From positions 1 through 64,000 of the forward strand of contig NZ_FQZS01000013.1 in assembly GCF_900142105.1 (NCBI RefSeq): a stretch of 64,000 nt of DNA, written 5' to 3'. Positions 1 through 7,336 of the stretch are shown in pieces. The translations under genes were made by a program, and so were the position numbers. The notes beneath the pieces are model-generated. The model saw only the letters and a program-made list of their open reading frames with translations. It ran no database searches and was not told the DNA's origin. Source of the stretch: Lutispora thermophila DSM 19022. GTDB taxonomy: Bacteria > Bacillota > Clostridia > Lutisporales > Lutisporaceae. The first letter of the stretch is position 1, and each line of letters opens with the position of its first letter.

Positions 1-324
1 ATCACAGTATACAAGCTCTAGATTCTCAGAATATATATCAGAAATTAAATTCATTCACTCATTCAGTTCTAAGGGAAATCCCTATGACAATGCCTGTATT
101 GAGTCTTTTCATGCTGCCCTAAAAAAGGAAGAGGTTAACCTAGTAACCTACTACGATTTTAATGCTGCAAGACTGGCAATTTTTGAATACATAGAATCCT
201 GGTACAACAGAAAGAGAATCCATGGTAGCATTGGGTATATTACCCCTCAGCAATGTGAGGATATGGCTAGAAAATCAGCATAGTAAATCCGAGTTTTTGT
301 GTCTAAAATATTGACATAGGTCCA
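1..324 (+). mobile_element. Right end of an IS3-family insertion sequence
   Basis: The window opens inside an IS3-type transposase frame (stop at 281-283). About 40 bp later comes a segment ending in 'ttgacataggtcca' at 311-324. Read on the minus strand it begins TGGACCTATGTCAA, the kind of TG-starting terminal repeat expected at an IS3-family end. The left end is outside the window, so the inverted repeat could not be matched to a partner and the boundary at 324 is inferred. Confidence 0.6.
2..283 (+). CDS. IS3-family transposase OrfB, C-terminal part (cut by window edge)
   Basis: Reading frame 2 is open from the first bases to a TAG at 281-283 and encodes the last 93 residues of an IS3-type DDE (rve) integrase. 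The segment 'GNPYDNACIESFHAALKKE' carries the catalytic glutamate of the DDE triad, and 'SWYNRKRIHGSIGYITPQQ' is the usual C-terminal signature of OrfB. The first two catalytic aspartates and the start lie outside the window. It would cut and join DNA during IS transposition. Whether the whole gene is intact cannot be judged here. Confidence 0.85.
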   Translation, partial: SQYTSSRFSEYISEIKFIHSFSSKGNPYDNACIESFHAALKKEEVNLVTYYDFNAARLAIFEYIESWYNRKRIHGSIGYITPQQCEDMARKSA

Positions 325-383
325 ACTCTAATCGTCAGTGGTAGGTGAATTTAAACTGTTACTTTTCAAGGAGGTTAATTATT

Positions 384-1859
384 ATGGTAGCAGGACATCT
401 ACGGGAAAAAAACGGGTATTTCCATATTATCCTCAACTATAAAGATATTTATGGAAAACGCCAAACAAAGTCCATCAGCACAGGACTTCCCATAAAGGGT
501 AACAAAAAACGTGCCGAAGCGATGCTTTTGAAAATCAGGAAAGAGTTTAACCCCGATACTGCAATGAGTGACAAAAACGCTTTGTTTGCAGACTTCCTAT
601 CAAAGTGGCTGAAAGATGTAATAAACAAAGTGGATGCTGAAACATATGCACTCTACTCATACGATGTTAAAAACTGTATCATCCCTTACTTTAAGAATAC
701 CGCCATTAGGTTATCAGAAATGAAGCCGAGGGATATAGAAAGCTACTATCAGTATGAGAAAACAGAAAACAGTGTATCAAACAGTACCCTTCTCCAATAT
801 CATGAAGCCATCAAAGAAGCCTTGCAATACGCTGTGGAGCTTGAATTGATTCGGGATAATCCGGCGGACAGAGTGAACCCGACCTCTGGTGAAGTACAGA
901 TATTGTTTACCGACTTCCTGCTGGAATGGCTGGAGATGATGAAAAACAGTGTTGAGATGACTACATTTGCGTCTTATTCCTACTGTATTAAGAGCAGCAT
1001 TATTCCTTATTTTGAAGGGAAAAAGATAAAACTGAAAGACCTGACCCCAAAGCACATACAGGATTATTACCGGTATGAGCTTAATGAAAAAGGATTGAGC
1101 GCCAACACAGTTATTCATCGTCATGCAAACATCCGCAAGGCTTTGCAGTACGCTTTCAAGATTGGACTGATTAATTTCAATCCTGCCGACAGGATTGAGC
1201 GGCCCAGAAAGGAAAAATTCGTAGGCAGTGTTTACGATGCAAGCGAACTGGAAACCTTATTCGCTATCGTAAAAAATAAACGGATAGAACTGGCCGTGAT
1301 TTTAGGCGCGTTTTATGGACTTCGCCGGAGTGAGATCGTAGGGCTAAAATGGGACGCTATTGATTTTGAAAAAAAGACATTGACGATTAAACATACGGTA
1401 ACCGAGGTAACACTGGATGGGAAAATTACTACCATAGCAAAAGACCGTACAAAGACAAAATCGAGCTACCGCACCCTGCCGCTGGTTGCACCATTTGAAG
1501 AATTGCTCCGCAGGCTGAAGGCTGAGCAGGAACTAAATCAAAAGGTTTGCGGCAAGGCGTATTGCAAAGATTACCTGGACTACATCTATGTGAATGAGAT
1601 TGGAGAAAGAATCAAACCCGGATACATTACGCAGCACTTTGCAATCGTCTTAAAAAACCACAATCTGAAGAAAATACGTTTCCATGACCTTCGACACAGT
1701 TGTGCCAGCTTATTATACGCCAACGGAGTCAGTCTGAAAGAGATTCAGGAATGGTTGGGACACAGCGATATTTCTACAACATCGAATATCTACACCCACC
1801 TGGATTTCAGCTCGAAGGTCGCTTCGGCCAATGCAATTATCGGCGTATATCCCACTTAA
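384..1859 (+). CDS. Tyrosine recombinase/integrase with duplicated core-binding domain
   Basis: A site-specific recombinase of the phage/ICE integrase family that joins and excises an element at an attachment site. I chose ATG 384 because AAGGAGG lies at 368-374; an earlier in-frame start at 345 has no ribosome site. Order: N-terminal arm-DNA-binding domain (residues ~1-55), one SAM-like core-binding domain (nt ~580-880, 'LFADFLSKW'), a second related one (nt ~904-1200, 'LFTDFLLEW'), then the catalytic domain with 'GLRRSE' (Arg I), 'HDLRHS' (His-x-x-Arg), 'LGHSD' and the nucleophile Tyr in 'NIYTHLD'. At 491 residues it is ~100 longer than usual because of the extra core-binding domain. It points towards the 3' end of a tRNA-Leu, as integrases of tRNA-targeted elements often do. 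Confidence 0.92.
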   Translation: MVAGHLREKNGYFHIILNYKDIYGKRQTKSISTGLPIKGNKKRAEAMLLKIRKEFNPDTAMSDKNALFADFLSKWLKDVINKVDAETYALYSYDVKNCIIPYFKNTAIRLSEMKPRDIESYYQYEKTENSVSNSTLLQYHEAIKEALQYAVELELIRDNPADRVNPTSGEVQILFTDFLLEWLEMMKNSVEMTTFASYSYCIKSSIIPYFEGKKIKLKDLTPKHIQDYYRYELNEKGLSANTVIHRHANIRKALQYAFKIGLINFNPADRIERPRKEKFVGSVYDASELETLFAIVKNKRIELAVILGAFYGLRRSEIVGLKWDAIDFEKKTLTIKHTVTEVTLDGKITTIAKDRTKTKSSYRTLPLVAPFEELLRRLKAEQELNQKVCGKAYCKDYLDYIYVNEIGERIKPGYITQHFAIVLKNHNLKKIRFHDLRHSCASLLYANGVSLKEIQEWLGHSDISTTSNIYTHLDFSSKVASANAIIGVYPT

Positions 1860-1916
1860 GCGGGAGGAACGCCAATACGGCAAGGAGGCGAAAGGCAAGT
1901 ATAAATGAAACTAAAG

Positions 1917-1960
1917 AAAAAAGCTCTCAAATCGGCCTAGACAGCGTTTTAAGAGCTTTT
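1917..1960 (-). terminator. Intrinsic terminator of tRNA-Leu(CAA)
   Basis: On the minus strand AAAAGCTCT and AGAGCTTTT form a 9-bp stem around a ~24-nt loop, and the second arm runs on into a T run (AGAGCTTTTTT). It begins 8 bp beyond the CCA end of the leftward tRNA. The large loop lowers confidence. Confidence 0.5.
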
Positions 1961-1968
1961 GGTTTCTA

Positions 1969-2054
1969 TGGTGCCGAAGGCCGGACTCGAACCGGCATGG
2001 GGAGTACCCAACGGTTTTTGAGACCGCCGCGTCTGCCAATTCCGCCACTTCGGC
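1969..2054 (-). tRNA. tRNA-Leu (anticodon CAA), intact
   Basis: The minus strand reads GCCGAAG (acceptor), the class II D-arm 'TGGCGGAATTGGCAGACGC', anticodon stem GCGGT with loop CTCAAAA (anticodon CAA), a long variable arm, T-arm 'GCCGGTTCGAGTCCGGC', then CTTCGGC, discriminator A and an encoded CCA. It decodes UUG. Its 3' end faces the integrase. Its 5' half differs in several positions from the broken tRNA-Leu(CAA) 150 bp away, so the two are not recent duplicates. Confidence 0.95.
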
Positions 2055-2202
2055 AAGTTTATTTTAATTTTCCTCTCCCTGACCCACCTTTAGAATTAGG
2101 AGGGACATTTAGGAGGGATATTAAAACCAAAACAATTATTTTGTTTTCAAGAACCCCGTATTATCAGGGTTTGCACACACCGACGGGTGAAAGCACGAAG
2201 TA

Positions 2203-2243
2203 GATTTTGAGTCATGTGCGTCTGCCAATTCCGCCACTCCGGC
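2203..2243 (-). pseudogene. 5' half of a tRNA-Leu(CAA) broken after the anticodon loop
   Basis: The minus strand reads GCCGGAG, then 'TGGCGGAATTGGCAGACGC', then CATGA and the loop CTCAAAA followed by TC. From there the sequence no longer complements the anticodon stem: TCTAC appears where TCATG is needed. No variable arm, T-arm or CTCCGGC acceptor strand follows. The tRNA is therefore cut within or just beyond the anticodon loop, a known crossover position for some tyrosine-recombinase elements. I read it as the chromosomal side of an attachment site, with the element to its left. Confidence 0.7.
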
Positions 2244-2473
2244 GCTACGTTATTTATAATATCACAGATAAACATAAAAAGCAACAAAAAATTTATTGTT
2301 AGTGGTTCAAATTTATTGTAGAGAAAGGAAGAGTAAAAGCATGTTGACATTTTATTTATATTAGGGATCCGTCATAGTAACTAAATCATAAAAATAAATA
2401 ATTGAAAGTGAGACAGGGGAAATTTTAAGCGTAAATCAAGACTTTCTTATTTTTCCTTTTTGGTCTGATATTT
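2244..2473. other. Gene-free stretch between broken tRNA and CRISPR array
   Basis: AT-rich and without a credible ORF. It is the leader-distal flank of the CRISPR array. I see no promoter with both hexamers and no cas gene. Confidence 0.5.
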
Positions 2474-3502
2474 GCTTTAAATACTTATGGGTAGTCTATA
2501 TACGCTAGCAAGGACTTATCCGAAGCAATACAACAAGCAGGTTTCAATTCCTTATAGGTAGTCTATATACTCAGTCCCAAGGCTAAGATACATCTTAAAA
2601 AGTATCGTTTCAATTCCTTATAGGTAGTCTATATATATTCTTCACACTCAAAAGGATTTTCCTTCGCTTCATCGTTTCAATTCCTTATAGGTAGTCTATA
2701 TACGATATCCTCAATCAGAAACTTATTGATATCAAGAAGGAGTTTCAATTCCTTATAGGTAGTCTATATACCAAGCTTTGTTTCCAATTGATTCACCCCA
2801 ATTACAGTTTCAATTCCTTATAGGTAGTCTATATACTCCTCGATTGTATCCGGCAAATACTCTTTTGAATATGGTTTCAATTCCTTATAGGTAGTCTATA
2901 TACGATATCCTCAATCAGAAACTTATTGATATCAAGAAGGAGTTTCAATTCCTTATAGGTAGTCTATATACCAAGCTTTGTTTCCAATTGATTCACCCCA
3001 ATTACAGTTTCAATTCCTTATAGGTAGTCTATATACTCCTCGATTGTATCCGGCAAATACTCTTTTGAATATGGTTTCAATTCCTTATAGGTAGTCTATA
3101 TACGCTAGATGTATGTCAGGACTGTTCAAACGAATTATTAGGTTTCAATTCCTTATAGGTAGTCTATATACGCCTTTTTCACCAGATGACAAATATCTTC
3201 CTAAATAGTTTCAATTCCTTATAGGTAGTCTATATACGCGTCACAGAAAACTATAGATATCATGCAAAGATTAGTTTCAATTCCTTATAGGTAGTCTATA
3301 TACTTTGAAGCAAGCAACTGGGGCAGTAGAAAGAGATATTAGTTTCAATTCCTTATAGGTAGTCTATATACTGGCTGGCGAGGAAGCTTCCAGACCTAAA
3401 TCAGTGTTTCAATTCCTTATAGGTAGTCTATATACCCGGCTCCGGAGGGCTGCTTAAACCAGCCTGAAAGAAGTTTCAATTCCTTATAGGTAGTCTATAT
3501 AC
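2474..3502 (-). CRISPR. CRISPR array, 16 repeats (first degenerate), 15 spacers, transcribed leftwards
   Basis: The 30-nt repeat reads on the plus strand GTTTCAATTCCTTATAGG followed by TAGTCTATATAC. Repeats start at 2474 (degenerate, 5 mismatches), 2541, 2607 (last base T), 2674, 2742, 2807, 2874, 2942, 3007, 3074, 3142, 3208, 3274, 3342, 3406 and 3473. Spacers are 34-38 nt. On the minus strand the repeat ends in ATTGAAAC, the usual 8-nt crRNA 5' handle of type I-B and some type III systems. The decayed repeat is at the left, so the leader is at the right and transcription runs leftwards. Spacers at 2704, 2772 and 2837 recur exactly at 2904, 2972 and 3037, leaving 12 distinct spacers. No cas genes lie nearby. 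Confidence 0.98.
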
Positions 3503-3700
3503 CCCGTGCACATAGCATATTTACTATATTCATATTTTATCATGATTATCTGATTTATGGCAGCTAAAGTTATTATGCTTTGATTTTGGCTGATTTTTAT
3601 TTCTATCGATGTCCCATGTTTTTTGCAGGATTACAGGTCGATAGAAAATATAAAAATTTGGATTAAGTTTTTAATTCCATTACTTATCTTTTATAATATC
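3503..3700 (-). promoter_or_regulatory. Probable CRISPR leader
   Basis: This AT-rich, ORF-free stretch borders the leader-proximal, perfectly conserved repeat. It contains an inverted repeat TCTATCGA (3602-3609) / TCGATAGA (3638-3645), about 100 bp upstream of the first repeat in the transcribed direction. Such leaders hold the array promoter and integration-host sites. The call rests on position and repeat orientation, not on a recognised promoter. Confidence 0.55.
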
Positions 3701-3909
3701 ATATATTTGTAAAAATGTGCATAATTAAGGAAGCGTTAAGAGCATCAAATAATTGTAAGAAAAAAGAACAGCTCCAATAGTAATTTTGCATTAAGTTCAT
3801 TGTCAATAATTTGTCATTGATTTCCAAAATATAAAACTGTTTTGTACTAGCATATATGATATAATTTAATATAATAAAGTAGAAAAAACTGATATTATGG
3901 AGGAGAGCT
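3701..3909. other. Intergenic region between CRISPR leader and YdjM-family gene
   Basis: No credible ORF. A TATAAT at 3860-3865 lies 45 bp before the next gene and could be its -10, but no good -35 sits at the right distance. Confidence 0.35.
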
Positions 3910-4851
3910 ATGGATCCAATCACACACGGTGTCGTGGGGCTGGCAATTGCAGCTTTTACAGGAGAGACAGTATCGATTGCCAGCCCCTATGCAATGGGAA
4001 GTATGTTAGGAGCTGTGATTCCTGATGCAGATATTATAATGCAGCTAAAGGGAGATTACAGCTATCTCAAAAACCACAGGGGAATGTCCCATTCCATTCC
4101 ATTTATTTTTTTGTATGGAACAGTTATTACTGCTGTATTGTCGTTTCTGTATCCTGAAGCATCATTTATAAAACTGTTTCTATATGCTGTATCAGGATGT
4201 ATATCCCATTTGTTGCTGGATATTACAAACTCTTATGGTGCCCAGGTGTTGTGGCCTGTTTACAAGAAAAAAATTACTCTGGATTTGCTTTTGGTTTATG
4301 ACCCCATGTTGATAATTGTATCTCTAGCAATTGTTATTCCCAATATAAGAAGCAAAATTCACCCAGTAATATCTTTAGCAGTGTTTTTCATGTATTTGTG
4401 TGCCCGTTACTGCATGAAACTTTATGTGAAAAAGAATGTATTGGATAATTTTAAAGAACAAGGGCCGGTAATGTTTATACGAGTTTTGCCATCTATGATA
4501 GGGCTTGTAAAGTGGCATTTTGTCATAAAAGTTAAAGGTAAAATGATAATCGGTGAGTTAAACTTATTACCCAGGAAACTTAAGATTATTGATACTATGA
4601 ATGAACAAGACAAGAAACTCATTACGGCTGTAAAGAATACACCAATTGCCAAGTTTTTCAGTGAGTTTACTCCCCTATTTCATATAAAATGTCAGAAAAC
4701 AAACAGCGGGTATGAGTACAGCTTCATAGATTTGAGATATTACGTAGCAAAGGATTTTTTACATCATGCCACTGCAGTAATGGATGAAAATTTTAAGCTG
4801 GTGGCTTCAGTATTTCATCCATATCATAGGACAAGGAATGTGGAAATATAG
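3910..4851 (+). CDS. YdjM-family membrane-bound metal-dependent hydrolase
   Basis: The 313-residue protein starts 'MDPITHGVVGLAIAA' and carries 'IPDADI', 'HRGMSHSIPF' and 'SHLLLDITNSYG', the His/Asp-rich metal-site motifs of the YdjM (DUF457) integral membrane family. Several hydrophobic segments fill residues ~10-190. The C-terminal ~120 residues are more soluble. The substrate of this family is unknown; other members are linked to the SOS response. GGAGG at 3899-3903 precedes the ATG. It is a single gene with its own terminator overlapping its stop codon. Confidence 0.85.
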   Translation: MDPITHGVVGLAIAAFTGETVSIASPYAMGSMLGAVIPDADIIMQLKGDYSYLKNHRGMSHSIPFIFLYGTVITAVLSFLYPEASFIKLFLYAVSGCISHLLLDITNSYGAQVLWPVYKKKITLDLLLVYDPMLIIVSLAIVIPNIRSKIHPVISLAVFFMYLCARYCMKLYVKKNVLDNFKEQGPVMFIRVLPSMIGLVKWHFVIKVKGKMIIGELNLLPRKLKIIDTMNEQDKKLITAVKNTPIAKFFSEFTPLFHIKCQKTNSGYEYSFIDLRYYVAKDFLHHATAVMDENFKLVASVFHPYHRTRNVEI

Positions 4852-4878
4852 GTATTTTTCAATACCTATATTTTTTTT
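4847..4878 (+). terminator. Intrinsic terminator of the YdjM-family gene
   Basis: TATAGGTATT (4847-4856) and AATACCTATA (4861-4870) form a perfect 10-bp stem with a TTTC loop, followed by eight T. It overlaps the gene's stop codon. Confidence 0.85.
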
Positions 4879-4928
4879 ACTTTAATACGTGTATAATAGG
4901 ACATATATAACATAATCAAATCAGCTAT

Positions 4929-4957
4929 GAAACTTTTTTTGCTTGTTTTTAGTCTAA
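4929..4957 (+). promoter_or_regulatory. Candidate ECF-sigma autoregulatory promoter
   Basis: GAAAC at 4929-4933 followed 18 nt later by GTCTAA at 4952-4957 resembles the -35 GAAAC and -10 GTC-type elements recognised by extracytoplasmic sigma factors. It lies 40 bp upstream of such a sigma gene, which suggests that the factor drives its own operon. The spacing is slightly longer than typical. Confidence 0.4.
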
Positions 4958-4995
4958 CTTAAAGGGGTTACTGAGTAATAGGGGAGGGATAATAT

Positions 4996-5589
4996 ATGGA
5001 AGAGATGGAAAAGCTTCTTGTAGCTAAGAGTAAGAAAGGCAATATAGAGGCTTTCGAGGAATTGATAAGCAGCTATGAGAAAAAAACCTATAATATTGCT
5101 TATAGAATCATGGGCAATGAAGAAGATGCCAAGGATATGGCTCAAGAAGCCTTTATAAAGATATATAAATCTATCGAGAATTTCAGGGAAGAATCATCTT
5201 TTTCTACATGGCTTTATAGAATAGTAACAAACGTATGCCTTGATGAGCTTAGAAAGAGAAAGAAAGCCAATGTGATACCTTTGGAGATGAATGTAGAGAC
5301 AGATAAAGGTTCAGCCATAATTGAGCTAAGTGCAGAGAAAGAAACGCCGGAAGATATCTATGAAAAAGTGGAAAAAAAGGAATTGATACAAAACGCCATT
5401 TCTTCCCTTGCAGAAGATTATAAAACCGTAATTATACTTAGAGATGTACAAGGCTTTGGTTATGAAGAGATAGCAACCATACTCAACTGTTCCCTGGGTA
5501 CTGTAAAGTCAAGAATAAACAGGGCTCGAAATTTGCTTAAGGACAAGCTTAAGCACCAATTGGAACTTTACGAAAAAAAGAGCGTCTAA
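4996..5589 (+). CDS. ECF-type RNA polymerase sigma factor (SigW/SigE-like)
   Basis: A 197-residue sigma-70 family protein that directs RNA polymerase to envelope or redox stress promoters. Region 2 is 'NEEDAKDMAQEAFIKIYKSIENF' to 'FSTWLYRIVTNVCLDELRKRKK' (residues ~40-90). Region 4 is the helix-turn-helix 'GFGYEEIATILNCSLGTVKSRI' (~155-176). Regions 1 and 3 are absent, as expected for ECF factors. The start has GGGGAGGG 8 nt upstream. The next gene, 23 bp on, encodes a membrane zinc-type anti-sigma, so the pair forms a sigma/anti-sigma switch. Confidence 0.95.
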   Translation: MEEMEKLLVAKSKKGNIEAFEELISSYEKKTYNIAYRIMGNEEDAKDMAQEAFIKIYKSIENFREESSFSTWLYRIVTNVCLDELRKRKKANVIPLEMNVETDKGSAIIELSAEKETPEDIYEKVEKKELIQNAISSLAEDYKTVIILRDVQGFGYEEIATILNCSLGTVKSRINRARNLLKDKLKHQLELYEKKSV

Positions 5590-5612
5590 TTTTTAAAGGG
5601 GAGGGAACAAGA

Positions 5613-6899
5613 ATGGATTGCGAATTAGTAAGAAGTCTTATGTCTTCATATATAGATAGAGATATGAATGATATAGATAGAATAGAATTTGAAAAGCATC
5701 TGGAAAGCTGTTCCGACTGCATGGAAGAGTATAATTTGCTTTTATCCACTATAGCTTATTGCAACAATCTAGAAGAAATCGAATTACCCGAAACCTTCCA
5801 TCAAGATCTCATGGCAAAAATCCAGGATATGGGTTCTGATAAATCTAAGAAAAGCTTCTTTAAACGCAACTGGAGATGGGTATCAGGAGTTGCTGCTGTA
5901 TTTTTGGTAGTTGTTATTGGGTTTTCTTCTTTGCCTGGGTTGGCAGGACTCAATAAAAAAGATGAAGCCATTGCAAAAGAGATGGAAAGAGAGTTTGGAG
6001 GTTATGGAATTCAGTCATCGGCTGTTGAGAATTCAAAAGCAGAAGAAAGACAAAACGATATTGATATGGAATTCTCAAACTCATTAGATATGGCTTCAGC
6101 AACGGATAAGGCATCATATGCCTTAACTATGGGAGCTCCTGAGGAAGTTACAACTGCCAAGGAGAAAGCAATTCAATCTGAATCACAGGTTTATGAAAGA
6201 AAAGTAATTACTAACGGCAGCATTTCTTTGGAAGTTACTGATTTTGACAATAAGATGGAAAGTATAGCTGACTTGGCAGAGAGAAATGGTGGTTATGTAG
6301 AAAGCTCCTATGTGGATAATATAATAAGCTATGAAGCAGATGGCAAAAGCGAGAAGTTGAAAACAGGAAATCTGACTCTTAGATTGCCTGCTGCTAAATT
6401 TGGTTCAACAGTTGAAGAGATAAAGACCATGGGTGAAGTTATAAATGAGAGTACAAATTCTGTGGATATTTCCGAGCAATATTATGACACCGCTACAAGG
6501 ATTGTCAATCTCGAAGTTCAGGAAAACAGGCTTAGAGAATTGATTTCAAAAGCACAAAATGTGGATGAAATATTGAAAATAGAGAATGAGCTTAACCGGG
6601 TCAGAAATGAAATAGATTTGATGTCCACAAACATGAATAGATGGGATAATCAAATAAGTTTATCCACACTATATGTAAATCTCAAAGAAGTAAAAGCCGG
6701 AAAGTTGGAGAGCATAAATGTTCCTACGGTATGGACTAATGCATATAATGGGTTTGTTGGAGCTATAAACACTATTCTAAGAGGCGGACAGAGACTGTTT
6801 ATACTCATTATTTCGACTATACCCTATCTGATTATACTAGCTGTACTGATACTAATAGCATATATTGTTTACAATAAGAAAAAAAGGAAAAATAAATAG
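5613..6899 (+). CDS. Membrane anti-sigma factor with zinc finger and DUF4349 domain
   Basis: Residues 29-36 give the ZAS motif H-x3-C-x2-C ('HLESCSDC'), the anti-sigma zinc fold that clamps ECF factors. A transmembrane helix follows at ~88-112 ('VSGVAAVFLVVVIGFSSL'), then an outside region holding a DUF4349 domain (~195-375, 'YERKVITNGSISLEVTDF') with a coiled-coil stretch, and a second helix near the C terminus ('LIILAVLILIAYIVY'). At 428 residues it is about twice the length of a simple anti-sigma. The DUF4349 part may sense the envelope signal; that is inference from topology. GGGGAGGG precedes the ATG. Confidence 0.9.
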   Translation: MDCELVRSLMSSYIDRDMNDIDRIEFEKHLESCSDCMEEYNLLLSTIAYCNNLEEIELPETFHQDLMAKIQDMGSDKSKKSFFKRNWRWVSGVAAVFLVVVIGFSSLPGLAGLNKKDEAIAKEMEREFGGYGIQSSAVENSKAEERQNDIDMEFSNSLDMASATDKASYALTMGAPEEVTTAKEKAIQSESQVYERKVITNGSISLEVTDFDNKMESIADLAERNGGYVESSYVDNIISYEADGKSEKLKTGNLTLRLPAAKFGSTVEEIKTMGEVINESTNSVDISEQYYDTATRIVNLEVQENRLRELISKAQNVDEILKIENELNRVRNEIDLMSTNMNRWDNQISLSTLYVNLKEVKAGKLESINVPTVWTNAYNGFVGAINTILRGGQRLFILIISTIPYLIILAVLILIAYIVYNKKKRKNK

Positions 6900-6901
6900 A
6901 A

Positions 6902-6953
6902 GAAAGTTTCTAAATTAATATATTATAATAATCAAGGAAGTTTTAGAAATTTA
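6902..6953 (+). repeat. Dispersed AT-rich repeat, copy 1 (weak)
   Basis: The segment containing 'agaaagtttct' and 'ataatcaaggaagtttta' resembles the units at 51496-51545 ('agaaaggcttcct' and 'acaatcaaggaagtcttt'). The similarity is partial and was seen by eye. Confidence 0.3.
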
Positions 6954-6954
6954 T

Positions 6955-6986
6955 AAAAAATCGGATTGCTATAAATCCGATTTTTT
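6955..6986 (+). terminator. Intrinsic terminator of the sigma/anti-sigma operon
   Basis: AAAAAATCGGATT (6955-6967) pairs with AATCCGATTTTTT (6974-6986): a 13-bp stem with a 6-nt loop ending in a T run. It works in both directions by symmetry. Confidence 0.9.
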
Positions 6987-7020
6987 ATAATGCTAGGAAA
7001 GTATTAATTTTTAATTTATA

Positions 7021-7052
7021 CTTTCCGTAAAGCATTTCAAGAAAGCCTTCCT
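7021..7052 (+). repeat. Dispersed AT-rich repeat with inverted copy at 51535-51566
   Basis: Both contain CTTTCCGT, a short A-rich gap, CATTTCAAGAAAG, one variable base and CTTCC. Most of ~32 positions agree, and the second copy is on the opposite strand 44 kb away beside another terminator. Confidence 0.45.
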
Positions 7053-7195
7053 AGTAAACTTATTATTTTAGGGATAAATTTCTTGGTGAACTTAGAGAAC
7101 GGTTTAAAAAGTGTTCTTTCGCAGTAAATAAAGTAGTTTGCGTTATATTGAATAGATATTAACTCATAAATAAATTCAGAAAATAAAGAATATTA

Positions 7196-7224
7196 TTGAC
7201 AGTTTTCTGCCTACTTTATATAAT
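7196..7224 (+). promoter_or_regulatory. Consensus sigma-A promoter for the chemoreceptor gene
   Basis: TTGACA at 7196-7201, a 17-bp spacer and TATAAT at 7219-7224: perfect hexamers and spacing. Confidence 0.9.
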
Positions 7225-7336
7225 TGTAGATATTCAAATCAATTATAACACATATATACAGGAAGGAATGCAGCTATCAATTCACTTATATTATCAAGCT
7301 ATTAAATATTAAGTTATTGCAATAGGAGGGGAGCAT

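Larger units (their letters stand above)
6987..7336. other. Long intergenic region upstream of the chemoreceptor
   Basis: 350 bp with no ORF. It holds an inverted repeat GGAAAGTAT / ATACTTTCC near 7000-7026, a segment at 7021-7052 that recurs inverted at 51535-51566, and a strong promoter at 7196-7224. About 110 nt of leader separate that promoter from the chemoreceptor start; I see no known riboswitch in it. Confidence 0.5.

Noticed and set aside
1700-2203. 167-codon frame overlapping the integrase end and tRNA
   Set aside because: It overlaps the integrase catalytic motifs out of frame and runs through the tRNA; no ribosome site.
2147-2350. Minus-strand ORF containing 'PEWRNWQTHMTQ'
   Set aside because: It is a translation through the tRNA-Leu 5' fragment; the peptide is a well-known artefact of tRNA-Leu genes.
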